In this document: positions 42,427-46,427 of the stretch, piece by piece
How positions within the stretch are numbered: the stretch's first letter is position 1
Layout: each line of letters starts with the position of its first letter
Assembly: GCA_024196135.1 (NCBI GenBank)
Contig: JAMQCK010000162.1
Span: forward strand, 1-46,427
DNA from: Pleurotus ostreatus/Saccharomyces cerevisiae fusant
Taxonomy: Eukaryota; Opisthokonta
DNA length: 46,427 nucleotides
Reading direction: 5' to 3'
The notes under the pieces: generated by a model
The model's database searches: none
What the model was told of the DNA's origin: nothing
The model's input: only the letters and a program-made list of their open reading frames with translations
Position numbers and translations under genes: made by a program

Positions 42427-44456
42427 CTTAGGCGAGATCTGGTTACATCCTAAACAGGAAAAAGATGGGAAAATACCGGAATTTCATTTGGCCTCTGCGT
42501 GCTTCCAGACTCCTCGAACAAATCGGTGGGCTTATGATCCCACTCTTGTGACTAGCTCCCATGCACGACGTCGTGGGTAGCTCGAGAGCGGGTGAGCTCG
42601 CTGAATGGCGGCGCGAGCAGTTCATACCGGAAGTTTCTATCTGAAAAAAAAACAATCTGACCTACGGGGTGTTATGCAAGCCGCGGTAGCACTGGTAGCA
42701 GATTAGAAAGGTCCCCTACATATAGCATCAGTAGCGAACGCATTCTTTATGGTAGCATCCCGTAGCATCGGGCTTTTGTTATGTAGCAGCCTGTAGGTGC
42801 AGTACCGGAGGCCCTCGACAGGGCAGTAAGCTTATCGTTACTGTAGACACTTCACTAGGACTTCATTTCAACTTCAGTGAAAGATAGAGCAGTGATAAGA
42901 TAGATTCTCATTGTACACTACTGTATATACAATACAAGATAGGCAAAACTACGTAGGTATGGACAGCCCTACCGATCTAGCACCGGTTGTCGGACCAACA
43001 AAAGGGGACGGATGTGAGGGGTGCAGACTGAGTCTCAAGCAGCTTTAGGCCTGTATGTACGGGGATGGCAAGGAGAGCGGAGGCTTCACCTCGTACGATG
43101 CCTCCCCGTCGACATCACCCTCGCGTGCCTTAATCCGCGCCTGCGACAATAGTCAGCTTTACAGAAGTACAGGGATGGTCGGTGCTAACGCACCAGGGCT
43201 CCTCCCCAACCAGACGCTCCTTCAACCAACGCTGGGAGCGCAGCAGCTAATAATCAATGCGGAATCGCAACCAGCTTCAAGAAGGCGACGCTCTGACCGC
43301 GATCGTCGCGGCTCGTTATTGTAAAGTGCATGGGTTAGGGGTGACGGAAGCTGGACGTCGGAGACTGGCGACCGCGATTCTCTGCAGCTGACAGCGACGC
43401 ACGCGCGAGACCCACTGGCAGAGGTATGTGGGAAGAGACAAGAAGAGGTGATCGTCGCTTTCCGGATATCTACGCGCCAACGCCACAAAATCGGGCCGCA
43501 CCCGCCCGGGCTCTGATGTCCCGAAGTTGAAGGCGCGCCTTGGTCTCTACACCCACCATGCGGAGACGCGTGACGCTCGACCTCCCTCAACGACATCAGT
43601 CGCGGCCGCAATACCGACAAGCGACCCCAAGAATGTTTGTTGCCATCTGCAGTGCTCGAGTCCGCTGAGGGCAAACAGCGTAGCGAGTTGTCGAGGCGTG
43701 CAGCTCCTGCAGCGCCAGTCCTAGCTCTCGGAAAGTGCTGGAAGGAGTATGGGGTCCAGGCATGGACTGGCGAGACGACGGGCTGCACAAAGGTGCTGCT
43801 CCTCGCTGTCTCCCGTCCCTCGGACTTGCTCAAAGCGTGCGTGCCGAGTTCCTCTGAATTTCTCAGATAGACGACACTTCATCTCACGCCTACCTACCCA
43901 TCGTGCTGTAGAACAGATAAAATGTGATAGCATACTATAGTGAATTCTGCAATAGTATCTTTTGATCTTAGCGACCTCTCCTTTGAGATAGGAGTGCAGT
44001 AGAATTCAGTGATGAGATTTGAGTCGCTGCACTTACTTGACATCGACCTAGACCCCGTCACTACTGATGTCCCATACGTTTAAGGAAGCTGCTCACAGCA
44101 GCTATACAGTCACCCATAACCTACAACTAGTGCTACAGAGTGCTACAGACGCTACTCAGGCTCGCGTAGCAGACCCTGTTGTGCACGTAGCGCCGGCAGA
44201 TTGGGCCGGAGCTATCGAGCAACGTCTTTTTTACTGATGAGTCTGTTGTGCTCAAATCTCCGAGAACTCGCAAGCAGCAGCAGCGTGACAAGCGCCAACT
44301 GGTACATCGACAATACATCGGGCAACCCTACTTGTTGCAATTGAGACTGGGTCGCAATATCTTGCTATGCAGCGCAGACGTCAAATCACTGTAGTGCGAT
44401 ACTGGAAGTCTGGCCGTGAAAACAGAAATTCTGTCGTGCTCATCCTCTCTATTAAA
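42427..44456. other. No gene supported; GTAGCA motif cluster
   Basis: Between 42685 and 42800 there are several GTAGCA units, and near 44130-44170 there are inverted TGCTAC units, which may be the subterminal repeats of one element spanning about 42660-44190. Frames at 43055-43324 and 43637-43870 (plus) and 43222-43833 (minus) overlap, and none shows a motif or splice partner. Confidence 0.3.
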
Positions 44457-44852
44457 TAGAGTGTATTCGCCCATCAATAATTCCGTTATGAGCATGCTAA
44501 TTCTTTTTGGAATCTTCAAGGCAGTTTCGTAACAAGACTGACCAGATACAAGATCTTTGCAGTGGCTCTCGCCGAGCAGGCCAGCGCGACTCGTCCTGGA
44601 CCGGTAGTTCTTGCACTTCACGAGGCGAGACTTGGTAAGCCGTCTTGGGCAACTGCTTGACGCCGCCTGCTGTCGTGAAACGACGTGAACACGAGGTCAT
44701 TGAAGGGTTGCCTGCGCTTATGAGTACAGATCCCGCCGACGATTTCCGTAACATACCAAAAACGATTTCGTAGTATGAAGGCGCTCGGTGCGTGATTGAA
44801 TTGGTATGTACCGCTTTTGGATCTTGAATTTTTGATGGGCGAATACAGTCTA
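44457..44852 (-). mobile_element. TIR element E5, copy 4 (396 bp)
   Basis: It runs from TAGAGTGTATTCGCCC to GGGCGAATACAGTCTA. It is close to copy 2 (about 90% by eye). On the minus strand it retains the longest readable stretch of the family, but no complete gene. Confidence 0.75.
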
Positions 44853-45142
44853 ATAGCGACGATGTGAACAGTACTACATAACAACGCACTTGCTTAGCCA
44901 TGCGTGGACCCACAAGTTTCTCCACAAATTATGGAGATAACGTGCAGGCCCATTTTAGGATACGCAATGTAGAGGCGGTGGTATTGGAGCAGGAGGTGAG
45001 ATTTAACAGGCCAAAAAGGGACTGCGATCGAGCAACAACTTGAAGGTGACGTACGGACTTTGTTTGGTCTCATTTGCTCTCCCCTCGCAGGCCATGACCC
45101 CACAACGTGCATACTTCCAGCCGCCCGCCAAAAAATATGCCT

Positions 45143-46427
45143 TAAGAGGAGATGGACGATACTCCAAAAACATAAATACAATATAGACTGTGCCCAAGGT
45201 CAGAAAGGAAGGCGTGAATACGCCCGCATACACGGTTGTCTGTCCCGTTCGGGGATATTCCTCCGACCTCGTCCCCTCGCATTCCGACACCGCTCCTTGC
45301 CAAAGAGCTATTGGGGAGAGCAGTTGCGCTGGTCAGGCAGAAATACGGGCACCGATAGGACGATGAGAAAACATGTTGTGCAGACATATACATGATATAA
45401 TATAATATAATATGATTTCACTTGTACAGCGGCCATTCCGACCGCGGGTCCGCCGCATGTGGACGACCATGACCGCATACACTGCTCTGCTCAGGTCTTC
45501 ACACACGCTACCAGGCCGTCGCTCGCGCCAGGAAGGTTGGAGGAATATCCCCGCCCGGGCGGTTGTCTGTCCCGTTCGGGGATATTCCTCCAACCTCGTC
45601 CCCTTTCAATTCGGCACCGCTCCTTGCCAATAAGCTATTGGGTAGAGCAGCTGCGCTGGTCAGGCAGAAATACGGGTACCGATGGGACGATGAGAAAACA
45701 TGTCGTGCATATACATGATATAATATAATATAATATAATTTCCCTTGTACAGCGGTCATCCCGACCGCGGGTTCGCCGCATGTGGACGACCGTGGCCGCA
45801 TACACTGCTCTGCTCAAGTATTTAGACACGCGACCGGGGCGTCGCTCGCACCAGGAAGCGCGGTAGAAATATCCCCGCCCGGGCGGTTGTCTCTCACGTT
45901 CGGGGATGCGACTCCAACCTCGTCCCCTTTCAATTCGGCACCGCTCCTTGCCAAAGAGCTATTGGGGAGAGCAGCTGAGCTGCTCAGGCATATATCCGGG
46001 CAGCAATGGGACGATGAGAAAACATGTCGTGCATATACATGATATAATATGATATAATATAATTTCCCTTGTACAGCGGTCATCCCGACCGCGGGTCCGC
46101 CGCATGTGGACGACCGTGACCGCATACACTGCTCTGCTCAAGTATTTAGACACGCGACCAGGGCATCGCTCGCACCAGGAAGCGCGGTAGAAATATCCCC
46201 GCCCGGGCGGTTGTCTCTCACGTTCGGGGATGCGACTCCAACCTCGTCCCCTTTCAATTCGGCACCGCTCCTTGCCAAAGAGCTATTGGGGAGAGCAGCT
46301 GAGCTGCTCAGGCATATATCCGGGCAGCCATGGGACGATGAGAAAACATGTCGTGCATATACATGATATAATATGATATAATATAATTTCCCTTGTACAG
46401 CGGTCATCCCGACCGCGGGTCCGCCGC
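45143..46427. repeat. Tandem satellite, period about 324 bp, continuing past the window
   Basis: Successive units begin with ATGTGGACGACC at 45457, 45780 and 46104; an older unit starts near 45143. The last two units are almost identical, while the first is clearly diverged, a gradient typical of an array that grows from one side. Each unit holds an AT-rich GATATAATATAAT block and a CCCCGCCCGGGCGGTTGTCT block. Short frames on both strands repeat with the array and are not genes. Confidence 0.9.
45535..45595. other. 19-bp perfect stem in one satellite unit
   Basis: Positions 45535-45553 and 45577-45595 are perfect inverted copies (GGTTGGAGGAATATCCCCG and complement) around a 23-base loop. Later units keep only part of the pairing. 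Confidence 0.7.

Noticed and set aside
43222..43833. 203-aa minus-strand open frame
   Set aside because: It overlaps frames on the plus strand, has Ser/Arg-rich low-complexity composition, no motif and no splice partner.
45143..46427. CRISPR array or rDNA spacer
   Set aside because: The repeat unit is about 324 bp with no spacers, the genome is eukaryotic, and no rRNA-like sequence is present.

Overview
The window looks like a gene-poor, repeat-rich stretch of a basidiomycete (Agaricomycete-type) fungal chromosome. The recognisable genes are split by short introns of about 48-100 bp with GT..AG borders. One relic matches the Agaricomycete mobile-element domain DUF6589, and nothing is operon-like. 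Most of the 46 kb is inverted-repeat DNA: at least 15 families of short elements with terminal inverted repeats (TIRs), many nested inside one another, plus a tandem satellite that runs off the right end. All exon models below were built by hand from frame continuity and splice signals; no search was run.

Layout, left to right. 1-1500: a motif array followed by a broken DUF6589 gene. 2053-5004: a possible large TIR element with a 738-bp element (E1) inside it. 5420-6672 (minus): a 375-aa protein with an acidic N-terminus and a C-x2-C-x4-H-x2-C finger. 7228-8108: a GGTCA-rich TIR element. 9182-10285 (plus): a 331-aa RING protein with two SUMO-interaction-like motifs. 11043-15210: an almost unbroken chain of small elements. 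15611-17538 (plus): a 563-aa ATP-grasp-like protein. 18087-22404: a 4.3-kb element with long inverted arms. 22450-23312: two copies of a 395-bp element. 23477-24143 (minus): a 204-aa protein. 24801-26080: one element interrupted by another. 27532-29657: four more elements. 29670-30427 (minus): a 219-aa protein. 33312-35138 (minus) and 35960-37713 (plus): two diverged paralogues in head-to-head orientation with the same intron plan. 38181-41477: more elements. 41845-42226 (minus): the last exon of another gene. 45143-46427: a satellite with a period of about 324 bp.

How the parts relate. The genes do not form an obvious pathway. The strongest gene-level signal is the paralogue pair, which shares one 821-bp intergenic promoter region; a nearly full-length 382-bp TIR element now occupies that region and ends 58 bp before the plus-strand start codon. 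The strongest genome-level signal is the nesting, which gives a relative order of insertion, with target duplications visible for several elements. One element family (E6) has copies only 4 bases apart in 308, so at least one family moved recently.
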